Assembly: GCF_900107375.1 (NCBI RefSeq)
Contig: NZ_FNPT01000006.1
Location: forward strand, 124,001-188,000
Origin: Lysobacter sp. yr284
Lineage (GTDB): Bacteria; Pseudomonadota; Gammaproteobacteria; Xanthomonadales; Xanthomonadaceae
Direction: 5' to 3'
DNA: 64,000 bases
Shown piece by piece: positions 25,227-33,857 of the stretch. The notes under the pieces were generated by a model. That model had not been told where the DNA came from and did not search any database. It saw nothing but the letters and a program-made list of their open reading frames with translations. How positions within the stretch are numbered: the stretch's first letter is position 1; each line of letters starts with the position of its first letter. A program made the position numbers and the translations under genes.

Positions 25227-26123
25227 TTAAAGCCGCAGCGCCTCGGCCGCGGCCTCGCGCAGCGCCGCGCCGATGCGCTGCAACACCGACGACCGCACCG
25301 CCGCGTGCTGCCAGTACAGCGGCACGTCGAGCGAGCGGCCGGGATCGACCAGCACGATGCGTCCGCCGCGCAAGGCCGCGCCGGTCAGCGACTCCGGCGC
25401 CAGGCACCAGCCCAGGCCGAGCGCGGAGGCCTCGACGAAGCCGGTCGAGGTCGGCACGTAGTGCACCGGCGGCGCCAGCCGCGCGCGGGTGATCCGGCGC
25501 ACGTAGCGCCATTGCAGTTCGTCCTTGCGGTTGAACACGATCATCGGCGCGCGCGCCAGCGCGGCGGCGTTCATGCCGTCGGCGAAGTGGCGCGCGGCGA
25601 ACGACGGCGAGGCGATCGCGCGGTAGCGCATGACCCCGAGCGGATGCACGTTGCAGCCCTGCAGCGCGTTGGCCTCGGCGGTGATCGCGCCGAGCGCGGT
25701 GCCGTTGCGCAGCAGGTCCAGGGTGTGGTCCTGGTCGTCGACGCGCAGGTCGAACAGATAACCGTGCTCCCGGTGCAGGCGCGCCATCGCCGCCAGGAAC
25801 CAGGTGTCGAGCGAATCGTCGTTGACCGCGACCACGATCGGCCGGGTCGGTGCGGCCTCGCGGTCCTCGGGCAGGAAGTCGGCCAGCGCCTCGGCCTCCA
25901 GCGCCTGCATCGGCCGCACCCGGCGCAGCAGCCGTTCGCCGGCGCGGGTCGGCCGGCACGGCGCCTGGCGCACCACCAGGACTTGGCCGAGCCGGTCTTC
26001 CAGCGCCTTGATCCGCTGCGACACCGCCGAGGCGGTGACCGACAGCCGCCGCGCCGCGGCTTCGAAACTGCCTTCTTCGAGCACGGCAGCGAACGCGGCG
26101 AGTTGCGGATGGAGCAGGTCCAT
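25227..26123 (-). CDS. argP: LysR-family regulator ArgP (LysG/IciA)
   Basis: A 298-residue regulator. It begins MDLLHPQLAAFAAVLEEGSFEAAARRLSV with the winged helix-turn-helix over about residues 1-65 (TASAVSQRIKALEDRLGQVLVVR). The effector domain includes VAVNDDSLDTWFLAAM and PTSTGFVEASALGLGWCLAPE, both characteristic of ArgP/LysG, which sense lysine and arginine. In Escherichia coli and Corynebacterium this protein activates the divergent basic amino acid exporter. Here too an argO/lysE gene is divergent, 110 bases away. Assignment is strong on both sequence and context. Confidence 0.92.
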   Translation of the reverse strand: MDLLHPQLAAFAAVLEEGSFEAAARRLSVTASAVSQRIKALEDRLGQVLVVRQAPCRPTRAGERLLRRVRPMQALEAEALADFLPEDREAAPTRPIVVAVNDDSLDTWFLAAMARLHREHGYLFDLRVDDQDHTLDLLRNGTALGAITAEANALQGCNVHPLGVMRYRAIASPSFAARHFADGMNAAALARAPMIVFNRKDELQWRYVRRITRARLAPPVHYVPTSTGFVEASALGLGWCLAPESLTGAALRGGRIVLVDPGRSLDVPLYWQHAAVRSSVLQRIGAALREAAAEALRL

Positions 26124-26133
26124 GGCCGGCCCT

Positions 26134-26170
26134 ACATTAGAAATTCTTCATAGAGTAAAGGAAAATTAGC
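26134..26170. promoter_or_regulatory. AT-rich argP/argO control region
   Basis: An AT-rich island within the 110-base divergent region, with T-N11-A-like spacings as bound by LysR-type proteins. It is the natural place for ArgP binding and the argO promoter. Confidence 0.45.
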
Positions 26171-26233
26171 TGGCCTTAAGCGGGGCGCGGCGGCAGGATG
26201 CCGCGTCCCCCAACGTTTTCCCGGAGTCCCGTC

Positions 26234-26851
26234 ATGCTGTCCGCCGCCGCCCTCGCCGGTTTCCTCGCCAGCGCCGGCCTGATCATCGCCATCGGCGCGC
26301 AGAACGCCTTCGTCCTGCGCCAGGGCCTGGCCCGTCGCCATGTCGGCCCGGTGGTGGCGATCTGCGCCTTCAGCGACATCGCCCTGATCCTGGCCGGCGT
26401 GGCCGGCATCGGCGCGCTGGTGCAGGCCTGGCCGACCCTGTTGCAAGTGCTGCGTTTCGGCGGTGCTGCCTTCCTCGGCATCTACGGCTTCCTGGCCGCG
26501 CGCCGCGCCTGGCAGGGCAGCGGTGGGCTGGCCGCGTCCAACGCCCAGCGGCAGACCCTGCGCACCGCGGTGCTGACCTGCCTGGCCTTCACCTTCCTCA
26601 ACCCGCACGTATACCTGGACACCATGGTCCTGCTCGGCAGCCTGTCCACCCGCTACGACGGCGAGCTGCGCTGGGCCTTCGCCATCGGCGCCTGCGCGGC
26701 CAGCATCGTCTGGTTCGCTTCGCTGGGCTTCGGCGCGCGCCTGCTGCAGCCGGTGTTCCGCAACCCGCGCGCGTGGCGGGTGCTCGACGGCGGCATCGCT
26801 TTGTTCATGTGGGCGCTGTGCGCGATGTTGCTGTGGCAGCCGCTGGGCTGA
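26234..26851 (+). CDS. argO: Arginine/lysine exporter ArgO (LysE family)
   Basis: A 205-residue inner-membrane protein, the standard ArgO length when started at the ATG of [10 protein letters not shown]; an upstream ATG at 26198 adds a Pro-rich stretch that is not expected. It shows six hydrophobic segments and the LysE signature near the N-terminus ([18 protein letters not shown]), then [15 protein letters not shown] and [13 protein letters not shown] with the Asn-Pro of the family. It exports excess arginine or lysine. It is controlled by the divergent ArgP and followed by a strong terminator. Confidence 0.93.
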   Translation: MLSAAALAGFLASAGLIIAIGAQNAFVLRQGLARRHVGPVVAICAFSDIALILAGVAGIGALVQAWPTLLQVLRFGGAAFLGIYGFLAARRAWQGSGGLAASNAQRQTLRTAVLTCLAFTFLNPHVYLDTMVLLGSLSTRYDGELRWAFAIGACAASIVWFASLGFGARLLQPVFRNPRAWRVLDGGIALFMWALCAMLLWQPLG

Positions 26852-26886
26852 GCGTCGCGGCTGCGCAACGGAACCCGCGACGAAAG

Positions 26887-26916
26887 CGGCGCGCCCCGGG
26901 GCGCGCCGTTTTCGTT
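26887..26916 (+). terminator. Rho-independent terminator after argO
   Basis: Nine-base GC stem (CGGCGCGCC with GGCGCGCCG), CCGG loop, then TTTTCGTTT. Confidence 0.75.
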
Positions 26917-27052
26917 TGCGCGGCGCTCAGGCTTGTGGCTACGGCCGAGCGCAACTGAGGAAACACCTGAGGCGCCGGCACGACGATGCTGCCGCCAACG
27001 CCGCGCCGGAGGCGGGCCGCGCAGCCAGCGACCGCGGCCGAGCCGGTAGCGC

Positions 27053-27460
27053 TTACAGCACCTGGTAATCGACGCTGACCACGCCCTGGTCGGGATGGGC
27101 GATCTGCAGGAACGCGCCATATGTCAGGTCGATGCACACCGGCCAGCCGAAGCCGCCGCGGTCGTTGATCCGCACCGTCACCGAGCGGCCCTGGTAAGTC
27201 ACGCGCACGTTGGTGCCGAACGGCAGCGAGTTGTGCGCGGCGGCCAGGGCGAAGCGGTGGAACGGCTCGCCGCTGGCGGTCGGCCAGCCTTCGGGGATCT
27301 CGCCCTCGGCGCCGTACCAGGTGGCGCTGCATACCGCCATCGTGCCGCTCTGGGCGGCGGCCTGCGGTTGCAGCAGTTGCGCCGGCGCGGACGCGGAGGC
27401 GGCCAGCGCGGCGAGGACGAATGCGAGACGGACGGCGGGACGCAGTGCGGTAGCGGGCAT
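27053..27460 (-). CDS. Secreted RlpA-like double-psi beta-barrel protein
   Basis: A 135-residue protein; GAGGAAG lies seven bases before the chosen ATG. A signal peptide (about 1-30, ending APAQ) precedes a compact domain: CSATWYGAEGEIPEGWPTASGEPF, ALAAAHNSLPFGTNVRVTY, RSVTVRINDRGGFGWPVCIDL and TYGAFLQIA. These are the conserved pieces of the RlpA-like barrel, including the Asp of the Asn-Asp-Arg-Gly motif and the Asp before Leu near the end. RlpA enzymes cleave denuded peptidoglycan; single-domain secreted forms without SPOR can also be expansin-like. No SPOR domain is present here. Monocistronic. Confidence 0.8.
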   Translation of the reverse strand: MPATALRPAVRLAFVLAALAASASAPAQLLQPQAAAQSGTMAVCSATWYGAEGEIPEGWPTASGEPFHRFALAAAHNSLPFGTNVRVTYQGRSVTVRINDRGGFGWPVCIDLTYGAFLQIAHPDQGVVSVDYQVL

Positions 27461-28066
27461 CGCGACTTCCTCGAAAGCGGGAGGGCGAACGGCGCGCGCG
27501 CGGTGCCGCACGATCGCGACACCGCGCGCGGCCGCGCGGACGCGCGTCCACGCCGCATGGGGGAGGTCATGCATGAGGCCGGCGCGCGGGGCCATTGGAC
27601 GTTCGGTTTGTTCAAGGGCGCGCGAAGCCGCGCTGGCATTCGCTCGCAGTTTTCCTTCGCCGTGGATCACGCGCGGTGAGCGTCGGTGGCGCGGGCGTGG
27701 CCTTGTGTGGCGGGGCTCGCACCGCTGCAGGTGCGCGCGTCACAGACCGCGTTCACGATCATGACGCGATTGCGCCCGCGGCGCCCCGCGCAGGGGCGCC
27801 GCGGGCAGGAGCGAAGTGGGCGTTGCGGCGTGGTTTGCGCGGATGGCGCACGAGGCGCCGTGGTTTGCGCACGGCTGCCGACGCCGGCAAGGGCGGCGTC
27901 GGCTTGCCGTTGGGTTGCGGACGCGCGCGGTGGCGGCGATGCGTGGCGGTCGGCTTCGGACGATGGCGTCGTTGCCAGCCGCGTGCGGGCCGGCGTCGCA
28001 CGCTGGCGATGGCCTGCCGGCCGGCTTCGGATGCCCGCGCCGGCGTTCGAGGTTCTGCGCCGGGGC
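27461..28066. other. Long intergenic region
   Basis: About 600 bases upstream of the RlpA-like gene and downstream of the effector-like gene. The frames through it are Arg/Ala-rich, without ribosome-binding sites or recognisable motifs. There are several near-repeats of GCGTGGTTTGCGC at about 27830-27870, probably chance. No gene supported. Confidence 0.35.
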
Positions 28067-30835
28067 TCAGAGGTCGAGCACCCAGTCGTTGTAACCGGGG
28101 AAGTAGGTCGGGTGCTTGTCCATGTACTCCTTGACCTCGTCCATGTGCTCCTTCTCGCGCTTGAAGTCGGCCTTGCGCTTGTCGGGATCGAGGAACTCGA
28201 CATAGGTGTCGGCGCCGCGGTCCTTCTCCCACTTGCCCTTGAAGTCGGCGAATTCCTCGCGGTGGAAGTCGAAGATGCTGCGGTCGCCCGGCGCCTGGCG
28301 GCCGCCCCAGTCGGCGCCGCGCAGCTCGCGCAGGTTGTTGATGTAATCGCGCGCGTTGCCGAAGCTGTTGAGCGTGGTCACCGCGTAGTCGTACTTGAGG
28401 TTCCAGTCGCCGTGGGTGACGCCGTCGTCGCCGAGTTGCTTGAACCAGTCGTACTGCTCGCCGGCTTCCTTCTTATCCTTGGCGTTGTTGACGAACACCG
28501 AAACCAGTTCGGAGGCCACGCTGAGCAACATGCCGACCGGGCCCAGGCCGCGGGTGATCGCGCCGACCACGCGCTCGGCCACCGCGCCGGCGGCCTGGCC
28601 GCCGACCGCGGAGACGAAGCGGCTGCCGGCCTTGAGCACGTCCGGCGCGAGGTCGAGCGTGCCCGAGACCACGTTGAGCACCGCCTCGGCCTTCTCCGCG
28701 CCGGAGCTGTCGCCCTTGAACGCTTCGGCCGCGCCCATGCCGCCGGTGACCACGCCGAGCACGCCGCCGGCCTTGCCGGAATAGTCGGACAGCACCTTCA
28801 GCGTCGACTGCGAGATGCGCGAGAGATTGCTCTTGGCCGGGTCGCCCGCGCTCTGCTCGATGCCCTCGACGATCTGGTCGCGGTTGCCGATGTCGGTCGG
28901 CGGAATGTCGGCGGCGCCGACGTTGTCGCCGATCGCCGACACCGCCTGGTTGCCGTAGCGCGTCTCCACGCCGATGTTGTCCTTGACCGCCTTGTCCACG
29001 TCGAGCAGGTCCAGGGCCGAGCCGTCGATGCCCTTGCCGAGGTTGGACAGCAGCTTCTTCGCGTCGGGCAGCGAGCCGACCATGCCGATGATGCCGCCGG
29101 CGACGGCGAGCTTTTCCTCCGGCGTTTCGCCGAACCCGTCCTTGACCAGGCCGCGCACGGTCGAGGCGATGCCGATGGCGCCGCTCACCGACGGCAGCAG
29201 GCCGCTGGAATCCAGGTTGCTGATCAGGCCGCGGATCGTGTCCTTCTTGTCGCTCTTGAAGTCGACGTTGGCGAAGGCCTTGTCGATGTCCTCCGGCGCG
29301 TAGCCGTTCTCGCGCAGTTCCTTGGCGACCTGGGCGAAATCGCGCTTGGCCTCGTCGCCGCCCTTGTCCAGGAACTCGTGGACGCCTTCGGTCAGGTCGA
29401 CCGGCAGCTTGGCCTTCTCCATCGCGTTGGTGACCGCGCCGAGGCCGGCCTCGACGCCGTCGACCTCGGCCTCGGGGGTGAATTCGCCGTCGGCGAGGCC
29501 GGCGTCGATGTCGCGCGCCAGCGCGTTCATCGCGAACGCCTGCCCGGCGGACTTGGCCCGCTCGGGATCGAGCAGGCCCAACTGCGAGACCGCGTCTTCG
29601 ACGTCGGCCTGCGCGCGCGGCTGGTCCCACTTGGGCAGCTTGCCGATCTCCTGCACGTAGTCCGGGCTCTCCACCACCTTGGCCAGCCGGTCGGCCATCG
29701 ACTTGCGCTCGTCCTCCGGGACCTTGCCGATCGCTTCCTTGAGGCTCTTCTCGTACAGCGACGACACCTGTTCGTCGCGCATCAACGCGTCCAGGCGCTG
29801 GTTGATCTTGCCCTCGTCGAGCATCTCCTTCATGTCGGCCGGCTCGAGCTTGAGCAGGTTCTCGGTCTCGGTCTTGGTGCGGCCGCCGACGTTGATGTGG
29901 CGGTTCTCGTAGACCGGATGGACGAACTTGCCGTTGGTGACCGCGCTGCGCGCCTCGACCATGCGCAGGAATTCGGCCTGCGGGCTGCCGTCGTAGAGGT
30001 CCTTCTTGCCCTTGATCTCGTCGATCATCAGCTTCATCGCCGCGTCGCCGACCTTGAGCTTGTGGCCGTCGACTTCCTCGCTGGTCTCCAGCGAGAACAC
30101 GTCGGTCTTGGCGGTCGGGTCGAGCTTGGCGCGGTCGCGCGCGTTGTCGATGGTCTGCTGGCCGGCGTCGAGGTAGTTGCGCTCGGCCAGCGCGTACACG
30201 TCGGGCGCGCTGGCCTTGTCGACCGCGAACTTGCCGCCGTCCTTGGTTTCGAAACGCAGCCAGCCGTCCTTGTATTCGCCCGGATAGGACACGTTGCGGA
30301 TGTCGTCGTAGACGACGCGGTCGTCCTTGCCGAACTCGCGGAAACCGTCGTTGAGGATGTCCTTCGGCGGTTCGGTCGGCTTGTCGTCCTTGGGCGCCTC
30401 GGGCTCGGGCGCAGGCTCGGGCTTGCGCGCGGTGTCGATGAATTCGGCGGCCTTGTCCTTGGGGATGTGGTCGTCGCCGAAGCCGCGGCCGACGCCGTCG
30501 AGCAGGCGCTTGCGGTCGCTGTCGTCGAGCCGGCCGTTGTCGACGAGCTTGTCGAGCCGGTCCTTCTGCAGCCACGAATCCAGCGCGCCCTTGTCCTTTT
30601 CCATCACCGTGCCGATGAAGCGGCCGCGGTCTTCCGGGCTCAGGGTGGGCAGGAACTCGCTGGCCAGCGATTCCAGGCGGCGGTCGTAGTCGTCCTTCTT
30701 GGCCTTCTTCTCGCCGACGTCGTGCAGCTTGTCGGCGAGCTCCTCCAGTTCGGCCTTGGTCGGCGATTTGTAGTCGCCGCTGCCGGGCACGTAGGTGGCG
30801 GCCTTGTTTTGCAGATTGAGGGCGGGAACGGACAT
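28067..30835 (-). CDS. Very large effector-like protein
   Basis: A 922-residue protein without a signal peptide. The start chosen gives MSVPALNLQNKAATYVPGSG; the open frame beyond is Arg-rich. Residues 61-134 share a module with the protein at 23524 (LSPEDR, GALDSWL, KDRLDKLVDNG). An acidic Pro-rich linker follows at about 137-158 (PEPAPEPEAPKDDKPTEPP). The long helical middle has many charged residues. Glycine-rich hydrophobic stretches lie at about 575-600 and 725-810 (GGVLGVVTGGMGAA and ITRGLGPVGMLLSVASELVSVFV), which could insert into membranes. The C-terminus (about 850-922) is Lys/Asp-rich. The layout suits a type III translocator or effector of HrpK/HrpF kind or a large toxin carrier; assignment is tentative. 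Monocistronic, no chaperone or immunity gene beside it. Confidence 0.78.
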   Translation of the reverse strand: MSVPALNLQNKAATYVPGSGDYKSPTKAELEELADKLHDVGEKKAKKDDYDRRLESLASEFLPTLSPEDRGRFIGTVMEKDKGALDSWLQKDRLDKLVDNGRLDDSDRKRLLDGVGRGFGDDHIPKDKAAEFIDTARKPEPAPEPEAPKDDKPTEPPKDILNDGFREFGKDDRVVYDDIRNVSYPGEYKDGWLRFETKDGGKFAVDKASAPDVYALAERNYLDAGQQTIDNARDRAKLDPTAKTDVFSLETSEEVDGHKLKVGDAAMKLMIDEIKGKKDLYDGSPQAEFLRMVEARSAVTNGKFVHPVYENRHINVGGRTKTETENLLKLEPADMKEMLDEGKINQRLDALMRDEQVSSLYEKSLKEAIGKVPEDERKSMADRLAKVVESPDYVQEIGKLPKWDQPRAQADVEDAVSQLGLLDPERAKSAGQAFAMNALARDIDAGLADGEFTPEAEVDGVEAGLGAVTNAMEKAKLPVDLTEGVHEFLDKGGDEAKRDFAQVAKELRENGYAPEDIDKAFANVDFKSDKKDTIRGLISNLDSSGLLPSVSGAIGIASTVRGLVKDGFGETPEEKLAVAGGIIGMVGSLPDAKKLLSNLGKGIDGSALDLLDVDKAVKDNIGVETRYGNQAVSAIGDNVGAADIPPTDIGNRDQIVEGIEQSAGDPAKSNLSRISQSTLKVLSDYSGKAGGVLGVVTGGMGAAEAFKGDSSGAEKAEAVLNVVSGTLDLAPDVLKAGSRFVSAVGGQAAGAVAERVVGAITRGLGPVGMLLSVASELVSVFVNNAKDKKEAGEQYDWFKQLGDDGVTHGDWNLKYDYAVTTLNSFGNARDYINNLRELRGADWGGRQAPGDRSIFDFHREEFADFKGKWEKDRGADTYVEFLDPDKRKADFKREKEHMDEVKEYMDKHPTYFPGYNDWVLDL

Positions 30836-31145
30836 GGGCGGGCTCGCGGGTCGATTCGAGTGGGGTTCGGATCGCGGGCGCCGTGCGGTCGCAGGGACCG
30901 ATGCGCGGCGGCGATGCGCGTGCGTGGGATGCGCCTCCAACATGGAACCGGCGTGCGCTGCTTTGAACTGGGGCAAACCCGAGGTCGGCCGCAGCGAACT
31001 GCAAACCCGACGCGCAGATTCGCGATCATGCAGGCGTATACGCTTGCGCGTGGCGGCGGCGAGGCGATCAATCTTTCAACGCCCGCGTCGCAGCGGTCGC
31101 AGGCGCGGCGCCGCGCGAGGGCGACGCCGCAAGCTCGATGCGCGC
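30836..31145. other. Intergenic region
   Basis: About 310 bases upstream of the large effector-like gene, which must hold its promoter. An AT-richer patch lies near 31050-31080. No gene or clear regulatory element seen. Confidence 0.35.
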
Positions 31146-32342
31146 TCAGCGCGCGGGTTCCCAGAACGCCATCGAACCGTACTCCCAGCGATACGGCGCG
31201 CCGGTGTCGCCGAGCGCGAACGCGACCAGGTGCGCGAACGCGGGCTCGGCGCGCACGTCGTTGGACAGCAGCACCACGCAGCGGCGGCGGCGTTCGATGC
31301 AGACCAGGGTGTTGCCGGTGTTGTCGTCGTGGCCGCCCTTCATGAAGCCCGCGCCCTGCGGCCCGCGGAAGCTCACCACGCCCAGGCCGGCGGCGAGGTC
31401 GGGCCGGCGCTGCGCGGCGGGCAGGTCGGGCTGCAGCACCGGGAACTGCGAGGCGCTGGCGATCGGCAACTGCGCGCGCGCCATGTCCTTGCGCGCGCGC
31501 GCCGACAGGCCGTCGCCGCGCACCAGCGCCGCGGCGAAGCGGGCCATGTCGGCGATGCTGGTGTCCATCGAACCGGCGGCGCGCACCCGGCTGCGCTCGT
31601 CGTGCGCGACCGCGGCGCCGTCGCGGGTCCAGCCGTCGGCGAGGTTGGCGGCGAAGCGCGGCTGCCACAGCATCGCGGTGTCGCGCATGCCCAGCGGCGC
31701 GAACACGCGTTCGTCCATTTCCCGGCCCAGGTCCAGGCCGAGCCCGCGTTCGAGCGCGAACTGCAGCAGGATCAAACCTTCGCCGGAATAGGAATAGCGC
31801 GTGCCCGGTTCGAAATGGATGCGCAGGCGGCGGTCGGGTTCGAGGAAGGCGAAGTTGGCGAAGCCGCCGGAGTGGGTGAGCAGGTGGCGCGCGGTGAGCC
31901 GGCGCCAGCGCTCGTCGCCGGCGAGGTCGGCGTAGGGGCCGTACTTGCGGTCGGCGGGGTAGTCGGGCAGCGGCCGGTCGAAGTAGCCGGCGAGCGGCCG
32001 GTCGAGTTCGATCGTGCCGGCATCGACCAACTGCAGCACGGTGTAGGCGAACACCGTCTTGGTCAGCGAGGCGGCGTACATCACCGTGTCGGTGCGCAAC
32101 GGTTCGCCGCGCGCGTTGCGCTCGCCGTAGGCGCGGACCTGGACGACGCGGCCGTCGTCGACGATCGCGACCGCCAGCCCGCGCGCGCCGGTCGCGGCCA
32201 TGGCGCGGGCGACTTCGGCGTCGAGCGCGGCCGGCCCCGGCAGCGCATGGGGACGGGCGGTGGCCATGGGCAGCGCGGCGGCGAGCAGCAGGGCGGCCGC
32301 GGCGGCGCGCGGGCGGCGGAGCATGAAAGCGAGCGAGGGCAT
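31146..32342 (-). CDS. Secreted serine hydrolase of the class C beta-lactamase/DD-peptidase fold
   Basis: A 398-residue exported protein; AGGAG nine bases before the ATG, signal peptide about residues 1-30. The catalytic Ser-x-x-Lys is SLTK in MYAASLTKTVFAY; the Tyr motif is YSYSGEG in GTRYSYSGEGLILLQ; the third motif is GGHDDN, where class C enzymes have Lys-Thr-Gly or His-x-Gly. RHLLTHSGGF is a family hallmark. Such proteins act as esterases, D-aminopeptidases or DD-peptidases; true beta-lactamase activity is not implied. It diverges from an ECF sigma operon over a long inverted repeat, so it may be that sigma factor's target. Confidence 0.88.
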   Translation of the reverse strand: MPSLAFMLRRPRAAAAALLLAAALPMATARPHALPGPAALDAEVARAMAATGARGLAVAIVDDGRVVQVRAYGERNARGEPLRTDTVMYAASLTKTVFAYTVLQLVDAGTIELDRPLAGYFDRPLPDYPADRKYGPYADLAGDERWRRLTARHLLTHSGGFANFAFLEPDRRLRIHFEPGTRYSYSGEGLILLQFALERGLGLDLGREMDERVFAPLGMRDTAMLWQPRFAANLADGWTRDGAAVAHDERSRVRAAGSMDTSIADMARFAAALVRGDGLSARARKDMARAQLPIASASQFPVLQPDLPAAQRRPDLAAGLGVVSFRGPQGAGFMKGGHDDNTGNTLVCIERRRRCVVLLSNDVRAEPAFAHLVAFALGDTGAPYRWEYGSMAFWEPAR

Positions 32343-32383
32343 GGCGCGTTCTCCTGGGATTCACCACACTCGACGCCCGGGGC

Positions 32384-32453
32384 CGGCGGAACTTACATCG
32401 CCGCGATGCGATGCAACGGGCGGGGGACCGGCGCGGCGATGTAAGTTCCGCCG
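32384..32453. promoter_or_regulatory. 22-bp perfect inverted repeat between hydrolase and ECF sigma genes
   Basis: Bases 32384-32405 and 32432-32453 are perfect reverse complements, 26 bases apart. Each arm, read outward from the centre of its own transcription direction, contains GGAACTTACATC. GGAACTT is the -35 consensus of RpoE-like ECF sigma factors. The arms point toward the ECF gene on the plus strand and the hydrolase gene on the minus strand, so both may be promoters of the same sigma factor, or the repeat may be an operator. Confidence 0.6.
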
Positions 32454-32538
32454 CGCCGGCGCGTCTGCTGTGTCGAGACCCACGAACGGATCCCGATCCA
32501 TGACCTTCCTGAGCGCCCGCATCCAGAGGAGCGAGCCG

Positions 32539-33069
32539 ATGAGCGCAAGCGAGCAGTCCCGGTTGGCCGAGTCGCTGGCGCGGCAGTACGGGCGGCTGGT
32601 GTTCCAGGCCGCCTACCGCGTGCTCGGCGACGCCGCCCAGGCCGAGGACGTGCAGCAGGAGGTGTTCCTGCGCCTGCTGCAGTCCGGCGGCCAGGACGCG
32701 GTGGAGTCCTGGCCGGCCTACCTGTCGGCGGCGGCCTCGCGCGCGGCCATCGACGTGCTGCGCCGGCAGCGACGCTGGTGGCGGGCGCTGCCGCTGTGGC
32801 GCGCGCAGCAGCCCGGCGCGGCGGAGTCGGCCGAACAGGCCAGCCTGCACGACGAACGCGCGCGCCGCCTGCGCCAGGCGCTGGCCGGGCTGCCGCGGCG
32901 CGAGGCGCAGTGCTTCGGCCTGCGCTACCTGGAAGGGATGGAGATCGCCCAGATCGCCGAATGCCTGCGACTGAGCGCCAACAACGTCAACGTCGTCCTG
33001 CACCGCGCCCGCCGCCGGCTCGAAGCCGAACTGGGCGAGCGCGGCGACACCACGGAGATCGCGCCATGA
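32539..33069 (+). CDS. ECF-type sigma factor
   Basis: A 176-residue sigma-70 family protein; AGAGGAG eight bases before the ATG picks this start over one at 32500. Region 2 is at about residues 12-75 (YGRLVFQAAYRVLGDAAQAEDVQQEVFLRLL), with region 2.4 around ASRAAIDVLRRQRRWW. Region 4 is at about 110-165 (ALAGLPRREAQCFGLRYLEGMEIAQIAECLRLSANNVNVVLHRARRRLEAEL, in pieces). It has no extra domain. The stop overlaps the start of the next gene (ATGA), the usual sign of a sigma/anti-sigma pair. Long inverted repeats with GGAACTT sit 150 bases upstream, suggesting autoregulation. Confidence 0.9.
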   Translation: MSASEQSRLAESLARQYGRLVFQAAYRVLGDAAQAEDVQQEVFLRLLQSGGQDAVESWPAYLSAAASRAAIDVLRRQRRWWRALPLWRAQQPGAAESAEQASLHDERARRLRQALAGLPRREAQCFGLRYLEGMEIAQIAECLRLSANNVNVVLHRARRRLEAELGERGDTTEIAP

Positions 33070-33845
33070 GCCGCCACGAACACGAACTCTCCAAGCCGCT
33101 GGCCGACGCGGTGCGCGCCGTGCAGGCCGCGCCCGCCGATGCGGCCGACGCCGTCCAGGCGCGCTTGCTCGAACGCCTGCGCGCGCAGCCGCGCCCGGCC
33201 GCCGGCGCGCGTCGCCCGGCGCTGCCGCGCTGGCTCGCCGCCGGCGCGGTCGCGGCGCTGGCGATCGTCGCGGTCCTGGCGCTGCCGCTGCTGCCCGGCG
33301 GCGGCGACGCCTTCGCCGCCGTGCAGCAGCGCCTGCGCGAGGCCGCCGTGCTCGACCTGCAGGTGGTCCAGCGCATCGACGGGCGGGTGCTGCAGACCTC
33401 GCGCACCGTGGTCGACCGGCGCGGCGTGCTGCGCACCGATGTCGGCGCGCAGCTGAGCGTGATCGTCGATCCGCCGCGCCGGCGGGTGCTGACCCTGCTG
33501 CACGATTCGCGCGAAGCCCTGGTCGTGCCGCTGAGCGCGCAGGCCGCGGCGGCCGCCGGCGACCTGGGCTGGTTGCGCGAACTGCGCGAATTCAAGGGCC
33601 GCGCCGAGCGCCTGCCCGACCAGCGCGATCGCGACGGCCGCGCCGTGCAGCGCTGGTCGCTGCGCCTGGGCGGCACGCCGGCGCAAGTGTGGGCCGACGC
33701 CGCCGGCCTGCCGCTGCGGGTGCGCCGGGCCGGGCCGGGCGGGCTGCAGATCGATTACCGCTTCACGCTCGACCCGCCGCTGGCGCCGGGCTGGCTCAGC
33801 AGCGAGCCGCCGGCGGGTTATGCGCCGGTGCGCGCGCAGCGCTGA
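33066..33845 (+). CDS. Putative anti-sigma or sigma-regulating membrane protein with LolA/RseB-like periplasmic domain
   Basis: A 259-residue protein overlapping the sigma gene by four bases. An N-terminal cytoplasmic stretch of about 55 residues is followed by one membrane helix (WLAAGAVAALAIVAVLALPLL, about 57-77) and a periplasmic domain. That domain (FAAVQQRLREAAVLDLQVVQRIDGRVLQTSRTVVDRRGVLRTD, in pieces) looks like the LolA/RseB fold that binds lipids or lipoproteins. A zinc-binding His-x3-Cys-x2-Cys motif typical of ZAS anti-sigma factors is absent; the N-terminus has only HEHEL. So it may combine sensor and anchor roles. The function is inferred from operon structure. Confidence 0.7.
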   Translation: MSRHEHELSKPLADAVRAVQAAPADAADAVQARLLERLRAQPRPAAGARRPALPRWLAAGAVAALAIVAVLALPLLPGGGDAFAAVQQRLREAAVLDLQVVQRIDGRVLQTSRTVVDRRGVLRTDVGAQLSVIVDPPRRRVLTLLHDSREALVVPLSAQAAAAAGDLGWLRELREFKGRAERLPDQRDRDGRAVQRWSLRLGGTPAQVWADAAGLPLRVRRAGPGGLQIDYRFTLDPPLAPGWLSSEPPAGYAPVRAQR

Positions 33846-33857
33846 ACTACGCGGCGC

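Noticed and set aside
27686-31345. Open frame of 1219 codons on the plus strand
   Set aside because: Antisense to the large effector-like gene; low-complexity Val/Asp/Arg composition and no ribosome-binding site.
31146-32342. Beta-lactamase resistance gene
   Set aside because: The fold and Ser-x-x-Lys motif are shared with esterases and peptidases; the third motif is not that of a typical class C beta-lactamase.
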